In this document: positions 25,130 to 34,219 of the stretch, piece after piece
Layout of the letters: every line of letters begins with the position of its first letter
Numbering within the stretch: the first letter of the stretch is position 1
Origin: DASPFV01 sp035620975
Lineage (GTDB): Bacteria; Acidobacteriota; Vicinamibacteria; Vicinamibacterales; 2-12-FULL-66-21
Direction: 5' to 3'
Assembly: GCA_035620975.1 (NCBI GenBank)
Contig: DASPFV010000221.1
Span: 1-64,000, forward strand
Length of the DNA stretch: 64,000 nucleotides
The notes under the pieces: model-generated
The model's input: the letters and a program-made list of their open reading frames with translations, nothing else
Told to the model about the DNA's origin: nothing
The model's database searches: none
Program-made: the position numbers and the translations under genes

Positions 25130-27207
25130 CGGACCCTGAACTCCAGCTCACGCGAGATCGCGCTGCCGCCCGAGAGGAACGACTGCGCTTCGACGCGCAG
25201 GACGTAGCGGCCCGGTGCGACGCCGGTCAGCGGGATCGTCGTGACGTAGCCGTAGCCGCCGCCTCCCTTGAGCTCCTCGCTCCTGCGTTCGTCGGCCGTC
25301 GTGAAGATCACCCTCCCGTCGTCGGCCAGCATCGTCGCCCGAATCGTCACCCGGTGAGGCGTCGAGACCCGGTTGTCGTACACCTCTGTGAAGAGCGACA
25401 GGGTATCGCCGTGCGGGAACTCCCGGGCTGCGGCCGGCGGCGCCGGCAGGATGTCCTTGAAATCCGGGTCCGGGTTCGCCGTCGGCATCCGGCTGGCGGA
25501 CGCGGACGTGAGCAGGATGCCGCTCATCGCCAGATCCCCCTTCGAAAAATCGGGGACGTCCAGATCGAGCGTGACGGAGCCGAGGAGCCCGCTGCCCGCG
25601 TCCCGGGCGCCGACGCGGAGCTGGTACCGCCCCGGCGGTACGTCGAGCCGCCGCGTGAGGCGTACCCCGTGCTGCGCCACGAGCGCCTGCGTCTGCGGCC
25701 TGAGGCGCAGCTCCGCGAGATTGCGGCCGCCGTCGCGCACCTTCCCGGTCTGATCAATCGCGACGACGGCGACCTCGATGTCGTCGCTCATCACCTCGCC
25801 CTTCGGAGTGAATCGCAGCCGGGCGCCTTCGACCTCCAGCGCGAGGAGGACGGAGGCGTTCGGCTCGCGTCCCTTGAGCGGCGCGGCAAAGACGCGCAGC
25901 CCGAGGCCGGTGACGGGAATCGGGCTGTCGACCGCCTCTCGCAGCTCGGGCGAGGTCTTCGCGTTCACCGGCGTCTCGGACGCCGGCCGGCCCCGGGGGG
26001 CGACATATCCCTTGCGGGCCCGCACCTGCAGCCCCGGCTGCCTGACGCGTACCTCGAGCCGGCGGAACCGGCCATCGCGTCGGGTGTCGCTCGAGTAGTA
26101 GCCGAGCACGTAGTAGCTGCTGTTCTCCCGCACGATGCGCGTGAACGTGTCCGCGAACTCGTTCCGGTTCACGGCCGCGAACCCGCCCGTCTCGTCGGAG
26201 ATCACACGGAGGCTGTCCTGCGACAGCCGCAGCTCGTTCTGAAGGTTCGTCAGGCCGATCGAGTTGTCCTCCGGCAGGCTCTGGATCGACATGATCTCGT
26301 CGGAGAGGGCCCCGAGACCCCTCGCGTCGATGCCGTAGAAGCTGACGTTGGCCCGGGTGGCCGCCGCGATGGCATCCTGCGTCTCGTGCATGATGTCGGA
26401 CGCGTACTGGTTCTGGATCGGATTCGTGATGTCGTAATCGATCCCCTCGCTGAAGAACAGGACGGCCTTCCGGCGGCCGCGGATGCCCGTCATGTAGTTG
26501 GCCACCGACTCCAGCGTCGCCAGGGTGTTGCGCGCTTTGAAGGCCCGCTCGGCCTCGCCGGGGTCGCGTGGGGCGTTCCCCGAGCGCATGTCCCGCTGAC
26601 GGTAATAGTCGTCGATTCGCTCGAGTGTCGCCGACCGCAGCTTCTGCCCCATGAACGCGTCGATAGCCTTCAGCAGCCGTGGCTTGCTGCTGGTGAACTC
26701 CTGGGCGGTGCCGCGGCCGCCGCCGGTGGTGAGGATGGCCACGAGGTCGTTGGCGCCGACGTGCCGCTCGACGAACTGCCGCGCGGCGGCTTTGACGCGC
26801 AGCGACCGCGCGGAGTGCGTGTGGAGGTCGTCGAGAATCAGCACGAACACCCGGCCGTCGAACTCCCGGGCGTTGCTCGCCACGTCCGGCTCGATCGGGG
26901 CAGTGGCGAACAGCGGCGGATCCGTGGGTTCCACCGGCAGATCGACGAGCGAGAACATCGACACCGACTGCGGCTTGCCGTCCTCGAAGACCTCGAAGTC
27001 CCCCTTCGTGAGCGTGCGCACGAAGTTTCCGTTCGCATCGGTGACGATCGCGTCGATCTCGACGTAGTTCACCTCCACCTTGAAGCGCACCGGCGGCTGC
27101 GGGTCGGCCGACGCGGGTGGTGGCGGCTGCGTGTCCTGCGGCTGCCCGGCGGGGGCCAGGGGAACCAGGAAGAAAAGGGTCGACAGGATCAGAATCCTCG
27201 AGCGCAT
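25126..27207 (-). CDS. Exported VWFA-related acidobacterial domain protein
   Basis: A protein of about 693 residues with a signal peptide (MRSRILILSTLFFLVPLAPA), a short Pro-rich linker, and the VWFA-related acidobacterial module: FKVEVNYVEIDAIVTDANG, the KGDFEVFEDGKPQ segment, then a von Willebrand A fold with a Rossmann-like core (VFVLILDDLHTHSARSL ... KAVLFFSEGIDYD). The rest is beta-rich. This domain set is found mostly in Acidobacteriota and is thought to mediate surface or protein binding; function is unproven. Start at ATG 27207 is preferred over in-frame starts at 27234, 27231 and 27228, which lie in or just after a TATAAT and would precede the expected transcript start. Confidence 0.88.
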   Translation of the reverse strand: MRSRILILSTLFFLVPLAPAGQPQDTQPPPPASADPQPPVRFKVEVNYVEIDAIVTDANGNFVRTLTKGDFEVFEDGKPQSVSMFSLVDLPVEPTDPPLFATAPIEPDVASNAREFDGRVFVLILDDLHTHSARSLRVKAAARQFVERHVGANDLVAILTTGGGRGTAQEFTSSKPRLLKAIDAFMGQKLRSATLERIDDYYRQRDMRSGNAPRDPGEAERAFKARNTLATLESVANYMTGIRGRRKAVLFFSEGIDYDITNPIQNQYASDIMHETQDAIAAATRANVSFYGIDARGLGALSDEIMSIQSLPEDNSIGLTNLQNELRLSQDSLRVISDETGGFAAVNRNEFADTFTRIVRENSSYYVLGYYSSDTRRDGRFRRLEVRVRQPGLQVRARKGYVAPRGRPASETPVNAKTSPELREAVDSPIPVTGLGLRVFAAPLKGREPNASVLLALEVEGARLRFTPKGEVMSDDIEVAVVAIDQTGKVRDGGRNLAELRLRPQTQALVAQHGVRLTRRLDVPPGRYQLRVGARDAGSGLLGSVTLDLDVPDFSKGDLAMSGILLTSASASRMPTANPDPDFKDILPAPPAAAREFPHGDTLSLFTEVYDNRVSTPHRVTIRATMLADDGRVIFTTADERRSEELKGGGGYGYVTTIPLTGVAPGRYVLRVEAQSFLSGGSAISRELEFRVR

Positions 27208-27233
27208 GGCGTGTTCCGCGGCAGGCATCATCA

Positions 27234-27239
27234 ATTATA
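27234..27239 (-). promoter_or_regulatory. -10 element for the VWFA operon
   Basis: A perfect TATAAT on the minus strand (27239 to 27234). Transcription should start near 27226, leaving about 20 nt before the ATG at 27207. A -35 is not obvious (TTCGCC with a 15-bp spacer). Confidence 0.5.
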
Positions 27240-27359
27240 GGACCGCCGTGACCTGGCGAAGGTTCCTCCGGTCTCGTGAACGCTGGCCACGGCAGCGGGC
27301 CGCCCCGGATGCCGGCCGGGGCCGCCCGTCCATCGTCCTATCCGGTACGGGGACGGCGG

Positions 27360-27365
27360 TATACT
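27360..27365 (+). promoter_or_regulatory. -10 element of the M24 peptidase gene, leaderless
   Basis: TATACT with exactly 7 nt to the ATG at 27373. The transcript should begin on the start codon. No ribosome binding site and no clear -35 are visible. Confidence 0.45.
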
Positions 27366-27372
27366 CGAACCG

Positions 27373-28554
27373 ATGGCTTTGGCAATCGAGGACGTGCAGC
27401 AGGCGCTCCGGGAGGACGGTCTCGACGGCTGGCTGCTCTACGACTTCCACGGGTCGAATCCGATTGCCGCCCGCGTGTCCGGCCTCGAGGGCTCTTCGAA
27501 GCTGGCGACACGACGCTGGTACTACCTGATACCCGCCGAGGGCACTCCACGGGGACTGGTCCACGCGATCGAGCGCCACAACCTCGACGGGCTGCCCGGC
27601 GACAAACGGCCGTATGCCGGGCGCGAGCAGCTGGCCGCCGGCCTCCGCGACCTGCTGCGCGGTGTCAGGCGGGTGGCCATGGAGTATTCGCCGGGCAACG
27701 CCATTCCCTACGTTTCGCGTGTGGACGCGGGGACGGTTGAGGCGGTGAAGGATCTGGGCGTCGCGGTGGTGTCCTCGGGAGACCTCGTGCAGCGCTTCGA
27801 GGCCGCCTGGTCCGACGCCATGCTTCGCACTCACGTGGCCGCGTCCGAGCGGCTCTACCGCATCAAGGACCGGGCGTTCGAGCTCATCCGGGCGAGCATG
27901 CAGAAGGGGCAGCCGCTGCTGGAAACAGACGTGCAGTCGGCGATGGTGGGCTGGTTCGAGGAGGAAGGCCTCGTCACCGACTCGCCGCCGATCGTCGCCG
28001 TGCAGGAACACGCCGGCAATCCCCATTACGGGCCGAGCCGCGACGCGCCCAGAGCCGTTCGTCACGGAGAGATCGTGCTGCTCGACCTCTGGGGTAAGCT
28101 GGCGGAGACCGGCGCGGTGTTTGCTGACATCACGTGGGTGGGGTTCACCGGACAGCCCGTACCTGAGGAGTACGCCCGGGCGTTCTCGGCGGTCTGTGAG
28201 GGTCGGGATGCCGCCGTGGACCTCGTCGAGTCGGCGGTGCGCGAGGGTCGCGAGCTGCGCGGTTTCGAAGTGGACCGCGCCTGCCGCACGGTTATCGAAC
28301 AGGCGGGGTACGGGCCCCGGTTCATCCACCGGACGGGCCACAGCCTCGGGGAGCACGTCCACGGCAACGGCGTCCATATGGACGACTACGAAACGCACGA
28401 CGACCGCCGGCTGATCCCGGGCACGGGATTTACGATCGAGCCTGGCATCTACACCGACCGCTTCGGCGTGCGCACCGAAATCAACATGTTCGTCGGGCGC
28501 CGCGAGGCCCGCGTCACGGGCGAGCGCCAGCAGGCGATTGTCGAGCTGGTCTAA
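27373..28554 (+). CDS. M24 family Xaa-Pro aminopeptidase
   Basis: A 393-residue cytoplasmic pita-bread metallopeptidase that removes an N-terminal residue preceding proline. The N-terminal creatinase-like domain covers about 1-150 and the catalytic domain about 155-393. All five metal ligands can be placed: Asp238 (LLDLWG), Asp252 (ADITW), His323 (TGHSLG), Glu356 (TIEPG) and Glu369 (RTEIN). It is divergent from the VWFA operon and upstream of the HtrA gene. No signal peptide is present. Confidence 0.92.
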   Translation: MALAIEDVQQALREDGLDGWLLYDFHGSNPIAARVSGLEGSSKLATRRWYYLIPAEGTPRGLVHAIERHNLDGLPGDKRPYAGREQLAAGLRDLLRGVRRVAMEYSPGNAIPYVSRVDAGTVEAVKDLGVAVVSSGDLVQRFEAAWSDAMLRTHVAASERLYRIKDRAFELIRASMQKGQPLLETDVQSAMVGWFEEEGLVTDSPPIVAVQEHAGNPHYGPSRDAPRAVRHGEIVLLDLWGKLAETGAVFADITWVGFTGQPVPEEYARAFSAVCEGRDAAVDLVESAVREGRELRGFEVDRACRTVIEQAGYGPRFIHRTGHSLGEHVHGNGVHMDDYETHDDRRLIPGTGFTIEPGIYTDRFGVRTEINMFVGRREARVTGERQQAIVELV

Positions 28555-28743
28555 CATGAAGCCGGGCGACCCGTCCGGCTTGGGGACTGGAAGGGCACAC
28601 CCGGAACACGTTCTCGGTCGTGTGCGTGCTGCCACCCTCCGGGCTGACGGGCCACGTTCGGACCGGGATAGCTGGGGGGCCTGAACTCGCGTCATCAGCG
28701 GCACGGGCCGGATCGTCAGCAAATGCGCCAGGGAGAAAGATCG

Positions 28744-30279
28744 ATGTCCACGCGGAAGACGACGCTCTTTTACGCCATTCTCATCGCGATTGCTTCGGCC
28801 GCTGTCGGAATGGTCATCGCCTCGCAGTGGGGGCTCTCGCCGCCCTCCGCGGCCCAGTCGATGAACGTGCCGGCCGGCAACAGCGCGCCGCTCAGCGGGC
28901 CCATCGACGCGCAGACCTTCCGGAACATCGCCCGTGCGCAGAGCCCGACCGTCGTCAACATCACGACGCAGGCTCGTGCGCGCGGCCGCGAGATGACCGA
29001 ATTCTTCGGCGGCGACGACTTCCTCCGCCGGTTCTTCGGGCAGAGCCAGCCGCGGCCCGGCCGGCCGCGGACCGAGGAGCCGCCCACCCAGCAGGGCACG
29101 GGCACCGGGTTCATCATCGACAAGTCCGGTCTCATCCTCACGAACAACCACGTCGTCGAAGGCGCTGACGACATCCGCGTGAGCCTATTCGGCGGGGGGC
29201 GCACCGAGAGCTACACGGCCAAGGTGATCGGGCGTGACGTACTCACCGACAGCGCCCTCATCCAGCTCACCGAGATGCCCAAGGCGGCGCTGCAGGAAGT
29301 GAAGTTCGGCGACTCCGACCAGATGCAGCCCGGCGACTGGGTGATGGCGATCGGCAATCCCTTCAACCTGAACCACACGGTCACCGTCGGCGTGATCTCC
29401 GCCCTGGGCCGCCCCTTCGGGGTCGCGCAGCGCGAGCAGCCGATGCTCCAGACGGATGCCGCCATCAACCCGGGCAACTCCGGCGGGCCGCTGCTCAATA
29501 TCCGCGGCGAGGTCGTCGGCATCAACACCTCGATCTTCACCGACCAGCGCTCTGCCAATATCGGGATAGGCTTTGCCACCCCGATCAACACCGTCCGCGA
29601 TCTGCTGCCGCAGCTGCGCACCGGCAAGGTGGTGCGGGGCGTCATCGGAATCCAGGTCTCGCGCGATCCGCTGACCGCCGACGTGGCCGAGGCGATGGGG
29701 CTTCCGGACACGAACGGAGCCATCGTCTCGGGCGTGACGGAGAACCAGCCGGCAGCCAAGGCTGGCATGCAGCCCGGCGACGTGATCGTCGAGTTCAACG
29801 GGCGTCAGGTGAAGGACAGCGACGCGCTGGTCGCCCTGGTCGTGGCGACCAAGCCCGGGACGTCGGTTCCGGTCACGGTCTACCGCGCCAAGCAGCGGAA
29901 GGCGCTGAACGTGACGGTGGACGAGCTGGATCTCGAAGCCGAGGCCAACCGCGGGGCCCGCGCGCGGCCGGATGGCACCGATGAGCCGACGACCACGGGT
30001 CTCGGCATGACCATCGAGCCGATTACGCCGGATGTCGCGCGCGAGCTGGAGGTGCCGAGGAACCGGGGAGGCGCGGTCGTGACCGACGTGCAGCGCAACA
30101 GCCCCGCGTTCTACGCGGGCATCGCCCCCGGCGACGTCATCCTCGAGGTGAATCGGACGCCGGTCACGAGCCCGGGCCAGGTGCAGCGGGAGCTGCAGAG
30201 AGCCGAGGACGGAACGCCGGCCTTCCTCCTGCTGTGGCGCAACGGTGCCGAGACGTTCGTGACGGTACGCAAGAGATAA
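28744..30279 (+). CDS. HtrA/Deg family periplasmic serine protease with two PDZ domains
   Basis: A 511-residue membrane-anchored or exported protease. The N-terminal hydrophobic segment (about 8-27) is followed by a trypsin-like domain with triad His136 (NNHVVEG), Asp169 (LTDSALI) and Ser246 (NPGNSGGP), then PDZ1 (about 275-385) and PDZ2 (about 410-505). The family degrades or refolds damaged envelope proteins. A long Gly/Arg/Pro-rich stretch precedes the catalytic core (about 95-118). ATG 28744 has GGGAGA 9 nt upstream, which decides the start over an in-frame ATG at 28723. A strong terminator follows. Confidence 0.95.
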   Translation: MSTRKTTLFYAILIAIASAAVGMVIASQWGLSPPSAAQSMNVPAGNSAPLSGPIDAQTFRNIARAQSPTVVNITTQARARGREMTEFFGGDDFLRRFFGQSQPRPGRPRTEEPPTQQGTGTGFIIDKSGLILTNNHVVEGADDIRVSLFGGGRTESYTAKVIGRDVLTDSALIQLTEMPKAALQEVKFGDSDQMQPGDWVMAIGNPFNLNHTVTVGVISALGRPFGVAQREQPMLQTDAAINPGNSGGPLLNIRGEVVGINTSIFTDQRSANIGIGFATPINTVRDLLPQLRTGKVVRGVIGIQVSRDPLTADVAEAMGLPDTNGAIVSGVTENQPAAKAGMQPGDVIVEFNGRQVKDSDALVALVVATKPGTSVPVTVYRAKQRKALNVTVDELDLEAEANRGARARPDGTDEPTTTGLGMTIEPITPDVARELEVPRNRGGAVVTDVQRNSPAFYAGIAPGDVILEVNRTPVTSPGQVQRELQRAEDGTPAFLLLWRNGAETFVTVRKR

Positions 30280-30309
30280 CCACCGGCGTTACGCCGGGTC
30301 TCCATGTCC

Positions 30310-30345
30310 AATCGCTGGCAGGCGCGTCCTGCCAGCGATTTTTCG
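30310..30345 (+). terminator. Strong intrinsic terminator after the HtrA gene
   Basis: A perfect 13-bp stem (30310-30322 with 30328-30340), a 5-nt loop CGCGT and a T-tract (30339-30343). It ends the HtrA transcript 30 bp after its stop codon. Confidence 0.93.
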
Positions 30346-30465
30346 TTTGCACCCGTGACCAATGCATGAGTCTGCACCCGCCTGCGATTCCAGCGCCTTT
30401 GCCAGTTCCCACTGCGTCTCTCCCGGGCAGGCCGTCGGTTTCGAGCGGCTGGAGGCCGGGATCCC

Positions 30466-31350
30466 GTGACCACCCGACCGCTGCCGTGGCGGGCGTGGGC
30501 GGGGCTGGCCATCATGCTGATCTCCGAAGCCGCGATGCTCGCCGGGGTTCAGCCTTTCTATTCCTGGCACACTCCGATTGCGTGGTCCGGTTACGTCCTG
30601 CTCGTGGACGGTCTGGTGTGGAAGCGGCGGGGGAGCTCCTGGATGAGCGACTCGCGCGCGGAGCTTGCGTTCCTGGCCTGTGCGTCGGTGCCGCTGTGGG
30701 TCGTCTTCGAGCTGTACAACAAGTACACCTTGCACAACTGGTATTACCTCGGCCTGCCCGAGTCGCTGCCGGTGCGCTACTTCGGCTATGCGTGGTCATT
30801 CGCGACGATCTCGATTGCGATTTTTCAGACGGGCGAGCTGGTCGGCAGCTTCCGGCGCCAGCCCGCGCGCGAGAATGTGGGATCCCCGCCCGCGCTGTAC
30901 CCCTCTCCGGCCAGCCTCCCCCCGCAGCCGCTGACCCCGGGAGCCATCGCCAGCATGCTGGCCGGAGCGTTCATGCTCCTGCTGCCGATCCTCTATCCCT
31001 CGACCTATCTGGCCGCGCCCGTCTGGCTCGGCTTCATCTTCCTGCTCGATCCGATCAACGGACGGGCGGGGAGCGAGTCGGTGCTCGGGGACCTGCGGGC
31101 CGGGCGGCGGGACCGGCTCGTGAATCTCGCCCTCTCCGGGCTGGCGTGCGGTCTGCTCTGGGAGTTCTGGAACTACTGGGCGGGCACTAAATGGAAGTAC
31201 AACGTCCCAATTCTTCCTGAGGTGAAGCTCTTCGAGATGCCGATCCTCGGCTATGGCGGCTTTCCGCCGTTTGCCGTCGAGTGCTTCGTCATGTACGTGG
31301 CGGTCCGGCGGTGGCTCTGGCGTGGAGCCGCACGGCCAATATCTGTATAA
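30466..31350 (+). CDS. Uncharacterised integral membrane protein
   Basis: A 294-residue protein with about seven hydrophobic segments, for example AGLAIMLISEAAMLAGV, ELAFLACASVPLWVVFELYN and ASMLAGAFMLLLPILYP. It carries aromatic-rich loops (YNKYTLHNWYYLGLP; LLWEFWNYWAGTKWKYN) that look conserved and may line a substrate path. I do not recognise the family. GTG 30466 has GGAGG 10 nt upstream. It is flanked by the HtrA terminator and by the CYTH operon promoter, which overlaps its stop codon. Confidence 0.75.
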   Translation: MTTRPLPWRAWAGLAIMLISEAAMLAGVQPFYSWHTPIAWSGYVLLVDGLVWKRRGSSWMSDSRAELAFLACASVPLWVVFELYNKYTLHNWYYLGLPESLPVRYFGYAWSFATISIAIFQTGELVGSFRRQPARENVGSPPALYPSPASLPPQPLTPGAIASMLAGAFMLLLPILYPSTYLAAPVWLGFIFLLDPINGRAGSESVLGDLRAGRRDRLVNLALSGLACGLLWEFWNYWAGTKWKYNVPILPEVKLFEMPILGYGGFPPFAVECFVMYVAVRRWLWRGAARPISV

Positions 31351-31351
31351 T
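31346..31351 (+). promoter_or_regulatory. -10 element of the CYTH-kinase operon
   Basis: A perfect TATAAT overlapping the stop codon of the preceding gene, 45 nt before ATG 31396. TGGAGC 17 bp upstream is a weak -35. GAGG lies 8 nt before the CYTH start. Confidence 0.5.
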
Positions 31352-31395
31352 CGCGCCCGGCGCGCCGGTCACCGGAAGGGGACGAGGACCAGATC

Positions 31396-31968
31396 ATGCC
31401 ATCGACCACACTCGAGCGCGAGATCAAGCTGCAGTTCGCCTCGGCGGACGAGGCCAGGAGCGCCATCCTGGCCACCGGCGCCACGCCGCTCCTGGGGCGT
31501 CGCCTGCAGGAAGATGCGCTGCTCGACACCGACGATGAGCAGTTGCGGCGCCGCCGCTGCGTGCTGCGCGTGCGCACCGAGAGCGGCAAGAGCCGCCTGA
31601 CGTTCAAGGGACCGGTGCAGCCCGGCATGATGAAGATCCGTGAAGAACTGGAAACCATGGTCGGTGACGGCGCCATCCTGCTGCGGGTGCTGCAGGAGCT
31701 GGGCCTCCACGTGTGGTTCCGCTACGAGAAGTACCGCGAGGAGTTCGCCCACGAGGACGTCATCGTCGCCATCGACGAAACGCCAGTTGGCGTGTTCGTA
31801 GAGATCGAGGGTGGCGACCAGGGGATCGCCGCGATGGCCGAGGCCCTGGGACGGCAGCCGGCGGACTACATCCTCGACTCCTACCGCGGCCTGTTCCTGC
31901 AGTACCGCGAGGCGCACGGTCTCGACGGCCCCGACATGGTTTTCCCCGAAACGGATGCCGGACTCTGA
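31396..31968 (+). CDS. CYTH domain protein (class IV cyclase / triphosphatase fold)
   Basis: A 190-residue triphosphate tunnel protein. It opens with the E-x-E-x-K signature (EREIK, Glu7-Glu9-Lys11) and has the further conserved RVRTESGKSRLTFKGP strand pair, KIREELET, RYEKYRE and VAIDETPVGVFVEIEG. CYTH enzymes hydrolyse inorganic triphosphate or thiamine triphosphate, or make cAMP; the sequence does not separate these. It overlaps the next gene by 14 bp, so it belongs to the nucleotidyltransferase/kinase operon. Confidence 0.88.
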   Translation: MPSTTLEREIKLQFASADEARSAILATGATPLLGRRLQEDALLDTDDEQLRRRRCVLRVRTESGKSRLTFKGPVQPGMMKIREELETMVGDGAILLRVLQELGLHVWFRYEKYREEFAHEDVIVAIDETPVGVFVEIEGGDQGIAAMAEALGRQPADYILDSYRGLFLQYREAHGLDGPDMVFPETDAGL

Positions 31969-32959
31969 GCGCGGGGCTCCACCCGCCCTGGTGCTCACCG
32001 CCGGTCTCGGGACGCGGCTGCGGCCGCTGACCTACGTCCGCGCGAAGGCGGCCGTGCCGGTGAACGGCGAACCGCTCGCCCGCCGGGTGATCCGGTGGCT
32101 GGCCGTCCAGGGCGTCTGCGACCTGGTCCTGAACCTGCACCACCTGCCGCACACGATTGCAGCCACCCTCGGCGAGGGCGCGGATCTGGGCGTCAGAATA
32201 CGGTACTCGTGGGAACAGCCGATACTCGGATCGGCAGGCGGTCCACGCCGGGCGCTGCCCCTCCTCACCGGAGCCGGCGGGCCGTTCCTGATCGTGAACG
32301 GCGACACGCTGACCGATCTCGACCTTGGGGCGCTGCTGGCGAGGCATGAGGCGGCGGGCGCCGCGGTCACGATGGCTGTCATCCCGAACCCGCGGCCGGA
32401 CAAGTACGGGAGCGTGATCGTCGCGCCGGATGGCTGGGTAACCGGCTTCTCGGGACGGCGCCGCGCGGGAGAAAAACCAGTCCACCGGGCGGACGGGTTC
32501 GACGCATTCCACTTCATCGGCGTACAGGTGGCGCACGCAAGCGTGTTCCAGCACCTCGAGGACGGCATGTTGGCCGAAAGCGTCGCGGATCTCTACCCCC
32601 GCCTGCTCCGGGAGCGCCCGCGCTCGATCGCGGCGCACGTCTGCCGGGCGTCGTTCCAGGACATCGGTACTCCATCCGATTACTTCGAGACCTGCCTGTC
32701 GCTCGCCGCATCGGAGGGCAGCCATCTCGTCGGCAGGGACCGCGTGGCCGTGGATGAATCCGCGAGGCTGGAGCGCACGGTCGTATGGGATGATGTGACC
32801 GTCGGCGCCGGGGCCCGCCTCACCCGCTGCATCGTCGCCGACGGTGCTCGCGTACCGCCGGGAACGACTCTGGAAGGCTGCGCGATCGTGCCTGCCGGCT
32901 CCCTTACGCCCGCTCCAGGCGAGCGCATCGAGCGCGGCCTGTTGACGAAACCACTATGA
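31955..32959 (+). CDS. Sugar-phosphate nucleotidyltransferase, MurU-like with a C-terminal extension
   Basis: A 334-residue nucleotidyltransferase. The NTP-binding loop is LTAGLGTRLRPLT and the catalytic lysine lies in RAKAAVPVNG; FLIVNGDTLTD is the metal-binding segment. The first about 235 residues resemble MurU (MurNAc-1-phosphate uridylyltransferase). The next about 60 residues (VGRDRVAVDESARLERTVVW ... AIVPAG) look like a left-handed beta-helix tail, which MurU lacks, so the substrate may be mannose-1-phosphate or another sugar. ATG 31955 lies inside the CYTH gene end; the stop overlaps the kinase start (ATGA). Confidence 0.85.
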   Translation: MPDSERGAPPALVLTAGLGTRLRPLTYVRAKAAVPVNGEPLARRVIRWLAVQGVCDLVLNLHHLPHTIAATLGEGADLGVRIRYSWEQPILGSAGGPRRALPLLTGAGGPFLIVNGDTLTDLDLGALLARHEAAGAAVTMAVIPNPRPDKYGSVIVAPDGWVTGFSGRRRAGEKPVHRADGFDAFHFIGVQVAHASVFQHLEDGMLAESVADLYPRLLRERPRSIAAHVCRASFQDIGTPSDYFETCLSLAASEGSHLVGRDRVAVDESARLERTVVWDDVTVGAGARLTRCIVADGARVPPGTTLEGCAIVPAGSLTPAPGERIERGLLTKPL

Positions 32960-33984
32960 CGACGTCCACCCGACCGGTTGAATCGACCGGACAGCGCGAG
33001 CGTATCGACCAGTACCTGGTGCGCAGCGGGCTGTCGTCCCAGTCGCCGCGTGTCGTGGCGCTGACGGGGGACGCCTCGGATCGCCGGTACTATCGCGTGC
33101 TCGTGCACGGCGGTCCGTCAATCGTGCTCTCGCTGTACGCCGGACCCTTCGACTTCGAAAGCCTCTCGTTCGTGAACGTCGCCCGTCTGCTCCAGCAGAT
33201 GCCGGTGCCGATCCCCACGCTGCTCGGACACGCCGATGACCTCGGCATCCTGGCGCTCGAGGATCTCGGGGACGTCACGCTGCAGGCCCATCTCGGCGCG
33301 GCGTCGCCGGCGGAGCACGCGGCCCGCTACCGGCAGGCCGTGGCCCTCCTCGCGACGGTGCAGCGGCGCGGCGCGGAGCTGGCCTCGCCGGCCTTCATCC
33401 CGTATGGCATCGCGTTCGACGTCGAGAAGCTCGCCTGGGAAATGGACTTCTTCGTCAAGCACTTCGTCGAGGCGTACCGCGGCGTCGTGGTCGCTGCGCC
33501 CGTCAGGGCCGCGCTGCACGACGAGTTCGGCGTGCTCGTCGGGCAGCTCGCGTCCGAGCCGCGCGTGCTGTGCCATCGCGACTATCACAGCCGGAACCTG
33601 ATGCTGCACGAGGACCGGCTGTACATCATCGACTTCCAGGACGCGCGCCTCGGCCCGGACACGTACGATCTGGTCTCGCTGCTGCGGGACTCCTATGTGG
33701 ATCTGCCCGAGCAGACGGTCGACGATCTGATTGCGTACTTCCTGGCGCTGAAAGGCCTGACGGGCACCGAGGCGGAGTTCCGGCGCCGGTTCGACATCAT
33801 GGCGCTCCAGCGCAACCTGAAGGCGCTCGGCACGTTCGGCTATCAGACGACGGCGCGCCGGAACCCGGTCTACATTCAGTACATCCCCCGCACGCTGCGC
33901 CACGTGCGCGACAACCTCGATCAGCTGGCTGCCTTCGGCCGACTCCGCGACATCCTCGCCAGCCTGGTGGACGAGCTCGCCTGA
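32956..33984 (+). CDS. amgK: AmgK-like sugar kinase (APH fold)
   Basis: A 342-residue aminoglycoside-phosphotransferase-fold kinase with the catalytic loop CHRDYHSRNLM and metal loop IIDFQDARLGP, then YDLVSLLRDSYVDL, all typical of AmgK. AmgK phosphorylates the anomeric carbon of MurNAc and GlcNAc in a peptidoglycan recycling route that bypasses de novo UDP-MurNAc synthesis, and in Pseudomonas it sits beside murU. The adjacent nucleotidyltransferase fits this. The gene symbol follows family and context only; the partner's extra domain leaves the sugar unproven. Translational coupling by ATGA. Confidence 0.8.
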   Translation: MTTSTRPVESTGQRERIDQYLVRSGLSSQSPRVVALTGDASDRRYYRVLVHGGPSIVLSLYAGPFDFESLSFVNVARLLQQMPVPIPTLLGHADDLGILALEDLGDVTLQAHLGAASPAEHAARYRQAVALLATVQRRGAELASPAFIPYGIAFDVEKLAWEMDFFVKHFVEAYRGVVVAAPVRAALHDEFGVLVGQLASEPRVLCHRDYHSRNLMLHEDRLYIIDFQDARLGPDTYDLVSLLRDSYVDLPEQTVDDLIAYFLALKGLTGTEAEFRRRFDIMALQRNLKALGTFGYQTTARRNPVYIQYIPRTLRHVRDNLDQLAAFGRLRDILASLVDELA

Positions 33985-34219
33985 ATCGCAGATTCGCGCG
34001 AATCCCGATCTGCAACGAGGCGCAGGTGAACACGGCCCTCGCGGATCCGGATCCGCCGTCCCCCCGGCTGAAGGCACCTGCCCACGCATCGGATCTGCCA
34101 GGGGTCGCGGCTGAGCGCGGATGCCGCGTGCCCTCGCCATAAGCGAAGTCGAACGGATCCGATCGCCCGGTCTTCGTGGCCGCCCTCGGGCGTGCGCAAG
34201 GCGGTGCTCGCGGCCGTGG

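Noticed and set aside
28557..28584. Hairpin AAGCCGG/CCGGCTT after the M24 gene as a terminator
   Set aside because: The stem is 7 bp but no T-run follows, so it is not an intrinsic terminator.
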